From Acorus gramineus (Eukaryota; Streptophyta; Magnoliopsida; Acorales; Acoraceae), in NCBI GenBank assembly GCA_030737835.1, contig JAUJYN010000012.1, forward strand, positions 11,208,729 to 11,272,728: a stretch of DNA of 64,000 bases, written 5' to 3'. The notes under the pieces are model-generated. The model did not search any database, was not told the origin of the DNA, and saw nothing but the letters and a program-made list of their open reading frames with translations. Positions 10,601 to 22,045 of this stretch are shown here, one piece after another. The position numbers were made by a program, and so were the translations under genes. The first letter of the stretch is position 1. Every line of letters starts with the position of its first letter.

Positions 10601-13600
10601 CTAATTGACCGATCTCGTAATTATTATTTTTCATGTACACATGGGCATGATTAAGTTCGTAAGAAATTATGTTTGATAATTCTTATTATGACTTGTGATA
10701 TACAAAGGTGCAGAGAATAACAGCTTGTCCATCTGGACAAATAAAATTAAACTTGAATAGACTTTTAATAGCCTTTTCATAAAGTGTGCTCTTCTTACAA
10801 AAAGCATCTTTCCCCTGTAGCTGGCAATACACATCCTGTGGCAAGAGTCACTAAATGACCACTTTTTAATTATACACAAGTTTCTTTACTCTTCAACACA
10901 GATGGTCTCTGTTTTTTTTTTTTTTTTTTTGTGGGGGGGGGGGGGGATTGGTGCCCCCTTGCATGGTTGACACAGTGGGGTTTGATACCCTGAACTCTTT
11001 TTCGGAGACAGAGGGTCATTGTTTCATTAATTGGTCAGTTTTCTTGTAGTTAATTAGATCTGTTTAATTTTCTTTCTGTTTCTTATCTTTTTTTAAGTAT
11101 TTTCTTTTGTTTTGTTGCTTGGAGATCATCTCTGGTGTCCGAGGGGCTTTCATTTGATTTGATTTAAAAAAACAGAAAGAAAAAAAGAAATCTCAGGTGA
11201 CACATATTACATAGGTAAAGCATTGAGTATGAACCAAAAAAAGGAAAGAATGTGAGATCTCAATCTCTAGAGACTTTAGCTTAGCCACCATATTCCTTAG
11301 CATAACGTATTGATAACTTGACATGCACCTTTGTTTGCATTTAACTAATGGATGATAACTTGTTCATTAAGGAGCTGGTAAATGCCTTAAAATTTTCACT
11401 TAATATTGCACAACAATTATGATTTCTTATCCTTAGTGATAAACCCAAATGCACTTTACAACAAAGGCCTTCATCAGCAACAAACTTAAGCACCAAATCG
11501 GAGCTTCTCTATATACCCATGGTAGTGGGATCCTTCACATAATATGTGAATATCATTAAACGATGGCAGGCAAATCTATGTATTGCTGCCTTAGCAGGCA
11601 GGAGGATTACAAAGCCCCGTGCTGGATAGAGCATTCGGATTTTCATAAAACTAGACTAGCTCCATATAACAAGGGGGCAGAACCATACAAGGAGAGAGAA
11701 AGATGGGGGTTGAGGAAGAAGAAAGAGGATTGAATTGATGACATCCCAAACCCATCTTCCACAGGAAACCTTTTAGTTTTTTGGGAAAAAAAGATGGGAG
11801 AACAAAACGTGAATTAAGCTAATTAAGACATTTTGATATCAAATTGTGTCAATTAGGCCAACTAAGGTACAGCTGTAGTCCTCTATACAAACTGAAATCA
11901 GCTGCATATAAATTCGTATTGAGAGATCAAAAGGAAAGCAATATAAGGGAATTTTCCCTACAATTAAAATAAAATTCTTAAGGGAGCAAACAAAGCAATC
12001 AAACAAAAAAAACAAAAGGAGGTTCGGAATCTATCAGTATGTGATAGATAACACTAAAATCTGAACCTTAGGCATGCAAGCATCATTATTTAAAAATTTG
12101 TCAACATGCTTGTCTAATAATGAAAGATAAAAGTGCAGTTGATCAACATGTCATGACAATGAACATTGCAATACTATCCGTATAAATCAAGTTAAGAAAG
12201 AAGGTTCGGTGGAAAATGAAAGCATTGGCAAGGAAATACTTACAAGAGCCAACATTTCTTGAAGATAGCCTCTAAATGGAGTCTGCCTTGCCTATTAAAA
12301 AAAAGACAATTTGGAGTGGTTAGAAAGGCCAGTATGAGATGGATAACAAAACTTTTAATTCTTCAAAGGATAATAATAACACGTCGTTTTATTGCATTAA
12401 AGCATGTACTTATAGTAAAAGGAAGCAGGATCCTATCATAGTGAAAGTTGGCACTTGGCTCATATTTCTTTATGGTGGCAAGGAACTCCAAATAAATCAT
12501 TACAAGTAAGCTGGCTCAAAACTCAAAAGTAAAAAAACCTGAAATATACTCATCTATCTCTATTTAGTTTTACCAAGGAGCTTTTTTTTTAAAGAAAAAA
12601 GGAGGGCTTCAACCACTAAGAACTGTCTACAAAATTGAGGGATAAACTCCAAGAACACGAGTCAGCAGGTAACAAATCTGCCATCTAAAACATATAAATC
12701 AGTAAAAATCTAGCAAATATTGTGAATTCCATGCTTGGCATCAAGAAATTATAATAATATACATCATATACTCAGAACCATCTCCCATACCCCAAAAGAC
12801 ATCGAGTATCTCAGCTATCACAGTTTTTTGTTTACCATCTTTCAAATGCATCATGTCGTAAAACAAATTAACTGGAGCAACAACGGCAATACAATTCTCA
12901 TCAGACATCAATACTTCCTAAAAGGTACCACAAAAGAAATAATTGTCTTAAAAGCACATGGGCAAAAAAAAACAAATGTCAATTTAAAAGCATGAACATA
13001 TTATTGTACATGGGGCAAAAAACTAATCACCAGCAGATAGATTATAAACCAATTTAAAACATGTTTCTAAAACCCACATCATCAAATGTAAGTTTGCATC
13101 ATCATGGATGTACCTGCATAAAATCAATGCTTAAAAATTTATATTTATGCGACTATCGAAATCAAAGGACAAGCACCATATGAGCATCTAATTGATGTGC
13201 TCTTTTTGTGCTTTATAGTTCTTAACCACTTCCAAATCATCAGACAGTTTCGAATTCATTCCAGATGAAATATAATTAGAGATTGTATAATTGGCCTAGG
13301 AAACATTTGGACAAATAAGCACAATTCATCGTGTGATTCTAAAATAAACAGAATGAAAACAGAACAAAACGCATCATCATCAGCCAAAGTAGATCAATCA
13401 CAATTCACAAAAGAGAACCCTAAAACGAGATAGAAAAGGAGATGAAAAGACCTGGAGATCCTTGGGGAGGTACTCGTGCTTCATGGAGAGGTCTATCGCG
13501 CGCTTGAGCCTCTGGTGCCTCGCGTCCACCACCTCGCGCGGGAGGCGGCTCATCGCCTCCTTGATGTCCAGATCATAGTACGGATCGTACAGATCATCGT

Positions 13601-13794
13601 AACGGAGCCCTAAGAACGCACGCAGATCACGTCAATAGCAAGTCAAAGAAGGGAATCAAAGGACGAAACCCTAAAAAAAAAAGGATACCGTATTTCTTGA
13701 GGCGGTAAGCGACGGCGCGGTGGTGGATGGCGGCGAGGGGGTTCTTCTTCGGATCGACGATCCACTTTATGATCGACGTCGCCGCCTTCGACAT
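7671..13794 (-). CDS. QCR7: Cytochrome b-c1 complex subunit 7 (14 kDa)
   Basis: This gene encodes a small matrix-side subunit of mitochondrial complex III (ubiquinol-cytochrome c reductase), needed for assembly around cytochrome b. Four exons on the minus strand give 126 residues: 13794-13689, 13609-13452, 12291-12244 and 7739-7671. All junctions are GT-AG and the frame is kept. The protein begins MSKAATSIIKWIVDPKKNPL and carries the family hallmarks GLRYDDLYDPYYDLDIKEA, RLPREVVDAR, LSMKHEYLP, QTPFRGYL and the C-terminal EREALGALPLYERT, matching the usual length of about 122-125. No cleavable presequence is expected. Exon 3 is only 48 nt and is followed by a 4.5-kb intron, so almost the whole gene length is intron. 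The gene is divergent from the J-domain gene at 14552. The leader carries (GATC)n and (CT)n runs. The identification is secure. Confidence 0.95.
7740..12243 (-). other. QCR7 intron 3 (4.5 kb)
   Basis: This intron separates the 48-nt exon 3 from the last coding exon. It starts with GTAAGT and ends with TTACAG on the minus strand. It is AT-rich, with long poly-T/A runs (about 9642-9660, 10050-10064, 10912-10930) and a run of G at 10933-10946, some of which may mark old retroelement tails. I see no gene inside it on either strand. Confidence 0.8.
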
Positions 13795-14551
13795 TTTTTG
13801 ATGGTATATTCGATCGAATCTGCTCGTTCTCTCTCTCTCGATCGATCGATCGATTCGGTCGTTCGATATGTCAATATGGGTTTCTGGAAAGATTTTCAGT
13901 GAAGGCTTGGGAGGAGTATGGTGACCTTGCGGTGAGAATAAGAGATAGTTGAGGGTACTAGTAAGAGTTTGTGACCGTTTGATTTGAAGAGGAAGACCTG
14001 GTCTGACCCTGGAAGCTTTTTCGGTTCGATGCGTTAAAAGAATCAGACCGCACCCGGCTCATTGAGGTGGGTGTTTAATGAATAATGATAGGAACATGCA
14101 AACAAATCTGACTGAAATTCTTATAACTCTTATAACTTTTAGATTTTTTTAAAATTCATATAATCCCTTAAATCATCTAATAAATCTAAATAATTCTATG
14201 AATAAAATTTTTTTTAATAGAGAATGAATATTTTATACATATTTCATTTAATTAATCCTAACTGAAAACACGATATACTAAAAAAATCACTCCAATAGTT
14301 ATTAGATTTTATCATAACTTATCCAAATGTAGCTATTAGGGTTTATTCTTTCAAAACAAACAAATTTCTTTATTATTTTTTAGTCTTCTACTCCTCCCCA
14401 TTCCCTGTTTATGTTACACCCCCAAAGAGTTGGTTAATGTTTTTTTTTTTTAATTCTGCAAAAAAAAATGAAAATAAATAAATAAATAAACAAATTTGGT
14501 GAGTCCATTGATCACTCTCAAGCTCAGGTGGGGGAGAGAGATAATCCCAAT
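13795..14551. promoter_or_regulatory. divergent promoter region between QCR7 and the J-domain gene
   Basis: About 760 bp separate the two start codons on opposite strands, so both promoters must lie here unless they overlap the genes. Next to the QCR7 start are a CT run and a (GATC)n tract at about 13830-13858. The middle holds two diverged transposon pieces: 14110-14285 resembles one arm of the foldback element at 52500-52985, and 14285-14420 resembles the right half of MITE family A. I could not assign a convincing TATA box to either gene. Confidence 0.5.
14110..14420. mobile_element. composite of two partial MITEs in a promoter region
   Basis: The left piece shares AAAATTCATATAA, the CTAAATAATTC-type stretch and TTAATTCTGATTGAAAA-like sequence with the left arm of the element at 52500-52985. 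The right piece shares CTTATCC, GGGTTTATTCT and AAAACAAAC with the right end of MITE family A (6775-6890). Neither piece is complete, so these are remnants lying between two divergent genes. Confidence 0.45.
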
Positions 14552-17500
14552 ATGCAGGCGTTCTTGCTTGGCCCGAGTGGGCCCACCGGAGGCGGAGGCG
14601 GAGGCGAACGCGAACGCGGGTTATTCCGCCGCCACCTGAAGCCCCCAATCTTCCTAGGTCGGTGGAGGCCGCCACCCCCCAACCATACGCCCGCTCCGGT
14701 GACCGCCGCATCAATGACGAACGATGGCCATGGTGAGGACCATTACGCCGTCCTCGGTGTGCCCCGTCGTGCCTCCTCCGCCGACGTCAAGAAGGCTTAC
14801 CGCCTCCTCGCTCTCAAGGTCCCCCCCCCCCCCTCTCTGAAATTATGATATCAAAATTTTGTTAGATTGTTGAAAGATTACGATTTTCTTGGATAGAATC
14901 GCTTGTGCTCCAATGGGTTGACGACAAATTTTATTATTGATTTGTACCCAAATTTAAATTTCAATAGAAGTCACCTAAAAATCTCTACAACCATTTAAAA
15001 ATTCAAGATTTTGCTCATATTTTTACATAATTAAGGGAGACTCAAATCTTTACCCAAATTTCCAACTACTCTTTTTCTTTTTTTCTTCAACCCCAACTTT
15101 TTAGGGCAATCAATGAATTTTTAAAAGATTTGAGTAAACTACAAAGTGATGGTTGGAGACATTCCATATTTAATGAGGTTTTTACTCAAATTTTTAGTGA
15201 AATTTGGATATAGATTTGAGTTAAGGCTGGAGATTGAATGCTTTGATTTTGTGTAAATATTTGTACTTGAAGATGCTATTGAGTGCTGTTGTTGTCTGGT
15301 GATGTCTTTCTGGGAGTTACTATTGTCACTTTTTGGGTTGTCTTCATATTGTTTGATGGTGGATTAGTTAATTGGAGTGCATAACACTAGTCAAAATATT
15401 GTATCTATTAGAGCATTGTTAATTTCATTCACTGGTAGTTGATGAGCCTCAAACATACATACCTGCACCATGTAGCTTCTCTCATCTCCTTCTATGTCTA
15501 GTCGGTGAAGACTAGAGAATATATGTGAATATTATTATTTTGAAGGAACTCATCAACAAAATATAAGATCAGTAACCAACAGAAGAATAACAACATGGTA
15601 TATTTATATGAACAGTGAACACACATGTAGTTAGACCGAAAACTTTTTTATTGAAAGGAACATGCAAAATATCACACTTATGGGTCAAATTTATTTTTGT
15701 TTACTCTCATGTCCTGTTAGATTTAGGGTTTGAGAGAAAAACCAAGCTTCTTTTGGAGTGAGTTGCATCGATGTCCCAATCATCTCGCTGTCGATGATCT
15801 ATTGGTCCTCCCCATAACAAAGTGTACTTAAAGAAAGAAGAAGAAAATGAACAGGGGAAATAACAATAATTGACTCTTGCAGCCAATTAGACAATTAGTG
15901 ACTCTTTAATTTACGTGGACTTGGAAAACATTCAGATGAGGGGTTTGAGTGCACATGAATATGGGTCTACATTCCATACCCAAGACGTTTCATTAACCAA
16001 AGAGCCAAAATAAAATGTGGTCCACCGAGCATATGCAATTTAGGTTATTTTGTCATTTCCACGCACTACTTATCAATTGTCTCGTGCATAGTTTGAACTA
16101 ATACTATCTTGATTGCAAATCCTTGTCAACCATTGGGCTATTTGTGTGAAGTTGAAAGTCATAGTGGTTGAAAACATTGCTATAGGCTGGTCTAATATCT
16201 GGGCTTCTACTTCTTGGTTTTCCCCATTCACTAACACCATTTGCAAAAGACTCTCCAACCTTGATCGTAAAAGAATCACACATCTGTGGAAAATTTTCCA
16301 TTGTGAATCCATGACTGAATGTTTGTACAAAATCTCTTGTCAAAATGTCAACTTGTTTTGTGGGTGATACCGCCATCTTCATGGTGATAGCCGCTCCACA
16401 CAAAATCATTTGGTCATGATATGTAACCATACACTACCAAAACTTGAAACCATACTGTAGAAAATGATTTTTTTATGAAGAAAAAAAGCAAGCAATGTTT
16501 GCTTTCATTGTGAGTTGAACTTCAGACCTATTGCTTATATATATTATGCAGTTCTTATGTGATGCTATGATTGCCAAAAAGAGCTATTTTGCCAAGAAGA
16601 TGAGGTTTCATGGCAAATTCACTTGACATGTTAATAGAATATTGACATTGAGATTGTCACAAAACTAGTTGATGCAGGGCGATTTGACAAGAAAATCAAC
16701 CATTATTGGGAAAGGAAAGTTAAGAAAGAGGAAACAACTAATGTGACGTAAAAAAAGGAAACAATTAATGCTCATAATTAGGAGAATCAAATTTACATTG
16801 ATTTCTCCATGATTATGGATCTATTTTGAATATTTTTAGTCACATTTAATTACCTATTATTTGGGTATTAATTTAGGAGCAATATATAATATTTTAAGAG
16901 CTATTTTAGTAAGTTTTAATGGTGTTTTAGTGGCTCCATTATAGGGATCCGAATTTATGTATTTTCTTTTTTTTTCTTAGGTTTTCGTGCTTTGCCAGTC
17001 ACATCACCCTATTTAATCAGGTCAAGGGGTTGTGCAAATAATCAATTAATAATATTTTGAGTTTTCTAGTTATTTTGAGAGTTGTTTCTTTCATTCCTTC
17101 TTCCATCATACGGAAAGGATTTTACAGAGTCGATGTTGTTCGTCTTCGTCTTGTTTCTCGCAGCGTTTCGCGCTTCCGACTACGTCACAAGTCATGTGAC
17201 CTTTGTATAAACAATCACTGCACTTGCCCTATATATTTCATATGCTAGTGTCTTGCTAAGGGGGCACTTCTTTTCCCTTTCAGTTTGTTATTTGTTGATC
17301 CTAATATGGTTTCTAAGTCATGAAAAGCTCTTGTATATATTGATGTTTTAAACTTTGTAATATGCTTTGTAACTTGCAGTTAGAATTCTTCATTTGTTTT
17401 TTTAATGGAAGGTAGGAACTTCATTTATAGTATGATGTCCCTTGAATAAAACGGGGATGAGAGATTTCCAAAATTAACCACCCAATTATACTCTATGATT

Positions 17501-20500
17501 TCTTCCGATTAGTGCCAGCTTCCAAGCTCGAAGGGGATCCCTGATCGCCTCCCAAGTGTTCTCGATGTAGGCTCTCTTGTTTTGAAAAATGGTTTCATTC
17601 CAAGCAAGCCACAATTGCCAATATACCGCATGGGGGATACTTCCAGTATATTTGTTTAATTCTTCATTTTTGAGTTCTGTTTTGTGTAGCAAAGACACAC
17701 ACCTGCAGAAGTATTTACATCATACACTAGGAAATACGGCACTGATGTCACATTTGACATGGATGCAGAGTATTGGACATGGCCTTAGAACCAAACATTT
17801 CATTTTTTGAAAAACTGACCTTAATACCAAACATTGGATATGCTTGTTCCGTAAATTTTACTTGTAAGCCAAATTATGTAGTGATGTACGTCCACTGATA
17901 ATGCTTCAACTCTATTCTTGTCGTGGTTGCAGTATCATCCTGATGTAAGCAAAGATATGCAAGCTGGTGAAGTATTCAAGAGCATTCGTCAAGCATATGA
18001 GGTGATCTTCCTTGCTTTTGTTTTACTAAAGGGTCACAAGCCATTTCCCTAAGCGAAACACCAAGTTATAGAAGAGTCCAAGAGTTGCTCCATTGTTGCA
18101 TGATCTTAATCTATGCAATAAGGGGTGTTCCGTGTTAACCGTCTAATCTTGGCCATGACATGGAAGGCTTTTTCCAGCTCAACAACTTGCCTTACAAGAA
18201 TTCAGTACAGATCCATAAAGGCTGATGTTTGGTTGAGAGTCTATCATAAATTAAGCTCAGATCATGGTCAATCATAATCTGATCCATGAAAATAAACTAA
18301 ATAGATCAATAAGGTTTATGTCCCCCTCCTAGCTTTGAGCTAAACCTCTCTTTAAAAAGTACAGGTGGTGTGCTCTTATCATTAAAAAAAAAAAGAAAAA
18401 AAAGAGAGGAGGAAGGCTTGTTAGTATGGTTTAACTAACAATGGGATTGTGTCTTGGCATTCCCTAGTATCTTCCTCTGAATACATGGAGGGATGACTAA
18501 GGTGGCATTGTTCTAAATTGTTATATGATACATATAATACCTGCATCTAAAGTTATTCATGTCTTATTCTTCAACAAATCATGTTGTGGTGCAGAACAAC
18601 AATTGTCAAGGCACCCAATCACAATACTTCATTTTTCACATTCACAGAGAAGTTACTTAAAATAACAACCTTAGCTTAATGGAGCAATTCATTGCATGAA
18701 TAGGTAAACAACATGGACCAATACTAAAACATAGATTGCTCTTATGGGATTTGGGATCCCATTAGCATGCTTATTGACGTTTAACAAGTAAACTGGACTG
18801 CACTTTTGGAGGTGATTTTATTTCAGAGTCAGGTAAAGGTTAATCCATTCTGGCTTTCTGATCTTAAATTTTATGAGATTGTAAAATAAAACTTTATAAG
18901 GGATCTGGCATCTAAAATATTGGTTATCTTTAATTACTTAAAATGCATTTTGTATTAAATTGTATTCTAATAATAATTATCTTTGATCAGTGAAGTTCAT
19001 CATCAATCAAACATTCACTTCAATTGCAACTCTTAGAAGAAAAGGTGAACTTTAATATAGACAAATTGCGATAAATTGTGGTATTTCTCTTAGGGGACAG
19101 AGTCTTTAAAACTTCTCTAGATAATCTGAGAGGGGAGATTTTTTAGAAACTATATCCTTTTAGTATTTCTTGTCTAAGTGCACTGGTTACATTATATATA
19201 TCAATTTATCTAAAATTTTTTTTTTTTAATTTTTGGAATGGATTCTGGTTTGACAAGGAACTTAATAATAAAACTTTAAATGCTTTGAACTCATGACTAC
19301 AATTTTGAAAAAATGAATGTCCTCTACACTTATAACTTCTTTTTATGGTTATGTAATTTATAATTTATAACTTATATCTATCGCGAACCGAGCTTTGGTT
19401 AAGTCGGCAAGCACCTCTCACCTCCTTGAAAGAGGTCAAGGGATTAAATCATGTGGAGCATCATTCTTCAAAAAAAAAAAAATGGCTCTTATATCTCTCT
19501 GCATGCTGCAAGTTGCTACTCATACTAGATGATAGAACTACTACTACTAGATGATGAAACCTTACAAAAGCTGCCCCAGTTAATCAGGGATATAGTGTGA
19601 TGCTTTCTTTTAATTCAATGTTATTTAGCTGCTTGTAGTGGTTCATAATCCTCTTTTTTTCTTTTTTCTTTTTGATATCGGAGGGAATCCCCGTGGCTGA
19701 CCTAACGGCCAAGCTGAGAAAGCTACCTTCGCCTGTTTGTCCCTCATAATCCTCTTTATAAAACTATTTTTTTCCCTTTCAATTGAAGTTTCATTGTATT
19801 GATTTGTCATCTAGTCTTGCTCTAATTCTAAAATACTCTCACTTCATTGAGTTCAATGTTCTTTAATTCCTTGGTAATTGACATTAAACAGGCCATAGAG
19901 CATCATACATCATTTAACCCAGCATGGGTCTCCATGTACAGAAAGAATTCATCCATCATAAATTAGATAAACCCTTTGATTTACGATTGTCATATTCACA
20001 TCCCAAAATTTTAAAAACAGGTTCTCTCAAACGAAGCCACAAGAGCCCAGTATGACTGGGAACTCCAGACACAAGAAGAAACATTCAGGCCAAGGCACAG
20101 AAACCGGTCCTCCCCTGACCAATCTGAAAAAAAGAGAAGGAAACGCAGATGGGCAGAGGTGAGGCATCGCGTGTGGTATGAAGAACATTACGACGAAAAC
20201 CCATATTACTCTCAAACATCCACACACAGGGAGACAACTCAGGATATCCAAAGGGGCTCGTTTCTCGCAGTCCTGAGGTTCTCTTTCTTTGTCATCTTCC
20301 TCGCACAAACCATCGGCTCATTCTTATCTCTCACGCTGTGTGGCGCGTTCGCTCTCCTCGACAAAGATTTGGATGCAGGGTACAAGATGGGTTATGTTAT
20401 TGCATGGTGTTTACGTGGTCAAGGAGGGATTCTGCTTATGTTATTCATATCTTTCGCGAGCTGGCTGTGTGGGAAGAACAATAGCAGCCTTGTCGCATTG

Positions 20501-20614
20501 GTTGTGTTGGCAATGTGGGTCGGAGCGAACCTTGCGAGATTCGCTCCCCTGCCTCCAGGTGCTGTCCTTGCACTACTTTACATGTCCATAAAGCTTCAAG
20601 AGGATTCCAGGTGA
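14552..20614 (+). CDS. J-domain (Hsp40) protein, membrane-bound, probably plastid
   Basis: J-domain proteins recruit Hsp70 and stimulate its ATPase activity. Three exons give 309 residues: 14552-14818, 17933-18001 and 20021-20614, with GT-AG borders. Residues 1 to about 65 are rich in Arg, Pro, Gly and Ala with few acidic residues, as in a plastid transit peptide; a second ATG (residue 55) would give a shorter protein. The J domain runs from about residue 71 to 130: HYAVLGVPRRASSADVKKAY, then the HPD motif at residues 91-93 directly after the first intron, then FKSIRQAYEVL and RAQYDWE. A basic stretch (EKKRRKRRWAE) follows. The C-terminal part has about three hydrophobic segments (FLAVLRFSFFVIFLA, GGILLMLFISFASWL, LVALVVLAMWVGANLARF). 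There is no Gly/Phe region and no zinc fingers, so it is a class C J-protein. The partner and substrate are unknown; plastid location is an inference. Confidence 0.92.
14819..17932 (+). other. intron 1 of the J-domain gene
   Basis: The intron begins GTCCCCC just after the codon for Lys89 and ends TTGCAG before the HPD-coding exon. It is AT-rich and holds a truncated LINE at 17396-17657. Around 16100-16430 there is an open frame of about 108 codons on the minus strand whose translation I do not recognise; it probably has no function or is transposon-derived. Confidence 0.8.
17396..17657 (-). mobile_element. 5'-truncated LINE (ORF2 C-terminus)
   Basis: The minus strand encodes YWQLWLAWNETIFQNKRAYI and ENTWEAIRDPLRAWKLALIG, which is the region after the reverse transcriptase and zinc-binding part at the C-terminus of plant L1-type ORF2 proteins. 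The poly-A tail appears as a short T run at the left end. A 12-bp direct repeat AATTCTTCATTT lies on both sides (17384-17395 and 17658-17669), which fits a target-site duplication. It sits in intron 1 of the J-domain gene in antisense orientation. Only the last 260 bp of the element were inserted. Confidence 0.7.
19380..19487 (+). mobile_element. short SINE with A tail
   Basis: This insertion of about 100 bp has a tRNA-like promoter: a box A-like stretch GGTTAAGTCGGCAAG and a box B-like stretch GGTCAAGGGATTAAATCATG, followed by a 13-A tail. The 9-bp repeat CTTATATCT flanks it (19371-19379 and 19488-19496). It lies in intron 2 of the J-domain gene. The 3-5 bases after the tail are unusual, so the exact right border is uncertain. 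Confidence 0.6.
19657..19743 (-). mobile_element. SINE 3' end, 5'-truncated
   Basis: Read on the minus strand, this matches the 3' half of the SINE-like unit at 55770-55967: GACAAACAGGCGAAGGTAGC, then GCTTTCTCAGCTTG, then TTAGGTCAGCC, then CCCTCCGATATC and an A-rich tail. It is flanked by a perfect 14-bp duplication TCATAATCCTCTTT (19643-19656 and 19744-19757). It lies in intron 2 of the J-domain gene. Confidence 0.7.
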
Positions 20615-21254
20615 ATCAATCTCACATCTGATGAATGTGTATATATCTTCCAAGGGCTTGTATGCACCATTTTTTTTTATTGCTTCAGGATTTGTCATAT
20701 CCTCCTGACTGTACATAAACAATATCCATTGAGGGAGCACATGAAAATAGAAATATCCGAGCACATGAGGAGCTCTGATATTTGTTACTGTGTCTTTGCT
20801 AGAAATTTTATTATGTGCATAATGTTATAATCAGTTGTACTTTTAGATCTATTCTCTTGTTTAAAGAGATGATTAGAACATGAAAAATGTTAAACTCAGT
20901 AGTAAACATCATCTAATGAGGTATATGTTTTAATAGAAAAAATTTAACGAGGTATATACATCATTTAATGAGGTAAATGTCATATTGGATTTTTAATAAA
21001 GTATATAAAATTTTACTTTGGACTGTAAAAAAAAAAAGAGTGTAACAACACCCTTGAAATCTATGTTTGGATCAATATACATTTCAAATAAAGATATATG
21101 GCTCTTGGGATGGGGAAGTGAGATTGATTATGTAAGACTGATTATATAATTATTTTGGTGGTTTAGGGTTTCAGAATTTAGACGAGTGATGAAAATATGG
21201 TAGGTGATCTCTTAATGAGGTCGTACATTGATAAAGGTGTCACACCTTATCCCT
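20615..21254. other. 3' flank of the J-domain gene, no further gene
   Basis: This contains the likely 3' untranslated region of the J-domain gene and AT-rich sequence up to the minisatellite-bearing element. I see nothing else in it. Confidence 0.5.
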
Positions 21255-22045
21255 GGGGATACCTCTGTAATAATAATAGATCTCTGGATTTTTTTTATTT
21301 TCTTTAGGTCCTTAAAGTGGTTGAGCTATTTTTTCTGGGTCCCTGACACTAACAGCCTTTTCATTTTGTGTGCATTCTTTCCTTTATACCCCTCAATATG
21401 TACACTATTATACGCAGCGTCTACACTCTTATACTTGTTACAGGTTATGTGTCTTATATTGTGTACACTGTTATGCGCAGTGTGTACATTCTTATACCTG
21501 TTATAAGTTTTGTGTGTTTCATTGTGTACACCGTTATATACGTAGTGTGTACACTCTTATATTTGTTATAGGTTACGTGTGTTTCACTGTGTATATTGTT
21601 GTCCACAGTTTGTACACTGATATCGGTGGACGAGATCGGGGCTCGAGAGAGGTTGGGATCTATGATGGGGTCGGGGTCGCGGATGGGGTCGCAAGAGGGG
21701 GTGTGGGTGGCAATGGGTCGCGGGAGACGCTCGGACTCTGGTGGGAGGAGGTCGGGAGAGGTCGGGGGGCGCTAGTGGAGGTGAGATCGATTGGCGGTGG
21801 ATTGGTGGGGGGGGGGGGGGGAGCTGGTGGAGATAGTCTCACATTTCCATTTATTTTGAGGAGAAAGAGAAAGTTGGGGGAGAAAGGAGAAAACATATTG
21901 AGTTGAGGATAAAAGAGGAAGGAAAAAAATGATGTTGGATGGAAGTTGGATGGAATGATCTAAACATAATACCACCACTAACTGAGGGACCTAAAAAAAA
22001 TAAAAAAAAGTCCAGAGACCTATTGTTATTACAAAGGTGTCCCCA
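21255..22045. mobile_element. TIR element (MULE-like MITE) carrying a minisatellite
   Basis: Both ends form a long inverted repeat of about 60 bp: the left reads GGGGATACCTCTGTAATAAT and the right, reversed, GGGGACACCTTTGTAATAAC, followed by matching ATAG-TCTCTGGA and T-rich parts up to TTTAGGTCC. Inside, at 21398-21610, are about three tandem copies of a 63-bp unit. A G-rich stretch with ORF-like sequence of low complexity follows. There is no transposase. The long terminal repeats suggest a Mutator-like non-autonomous element, but I cannot fix a target-site duplication. A possible relative is at 3235-3845. Confidence 0.65.
21398..21610 (+). repeat. 63-bp minisatellite, about 3.3 copies
   Basis: Units start near 21398, 21461 and 21524, each with the order GTGTACACTGTTATGCGCAG, GTGTACATTCTTATACCTGT, then a GTTATAGGTTACGTGTG-like part. 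Each unit itself contains two diverged GTGTACA half-units, so the array looks like an amplified dimer. It lies inside the terminal-inverted-repeat element. Confidence 0.75.

Noticed and set aside
10905..11035. Poly-T, poly-G block followed by a GTTTGATACCC stretch, considered as another SINE
   Set aside because: A box B-like motif is present on the minus strand, but I found no second copy in the window and no flanking duplication.
13795..14551. Possible shared bidirectional promoter elements for QCR7 and the J-protein
   Set aside because: The distance is suitable, but transposon pieces fill the centre and I see no shared motif that would support co-regulation.
16073..16430. Overlapping open frames on both strands in intron 1 of the J-protein gene
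   Set aside because: Three frames overlap in about 350 bp, none with a known motif; it is inside an intron and most likely non-coding or an unidentifiable repeat.
21398..21610. Repeat array considered as CRISPR
   Set aside because: Units are head-to-tail with no unique spacers, inside a plant transposon; it is a minisatellite.
21370..21906. Plus-strand open frame of 178 codons
   Set aside because: It runs through the 63-bp minisatellite and a G-rich low-complexity stretch inside a TIR element; the translation is repetitive and resembles no family.
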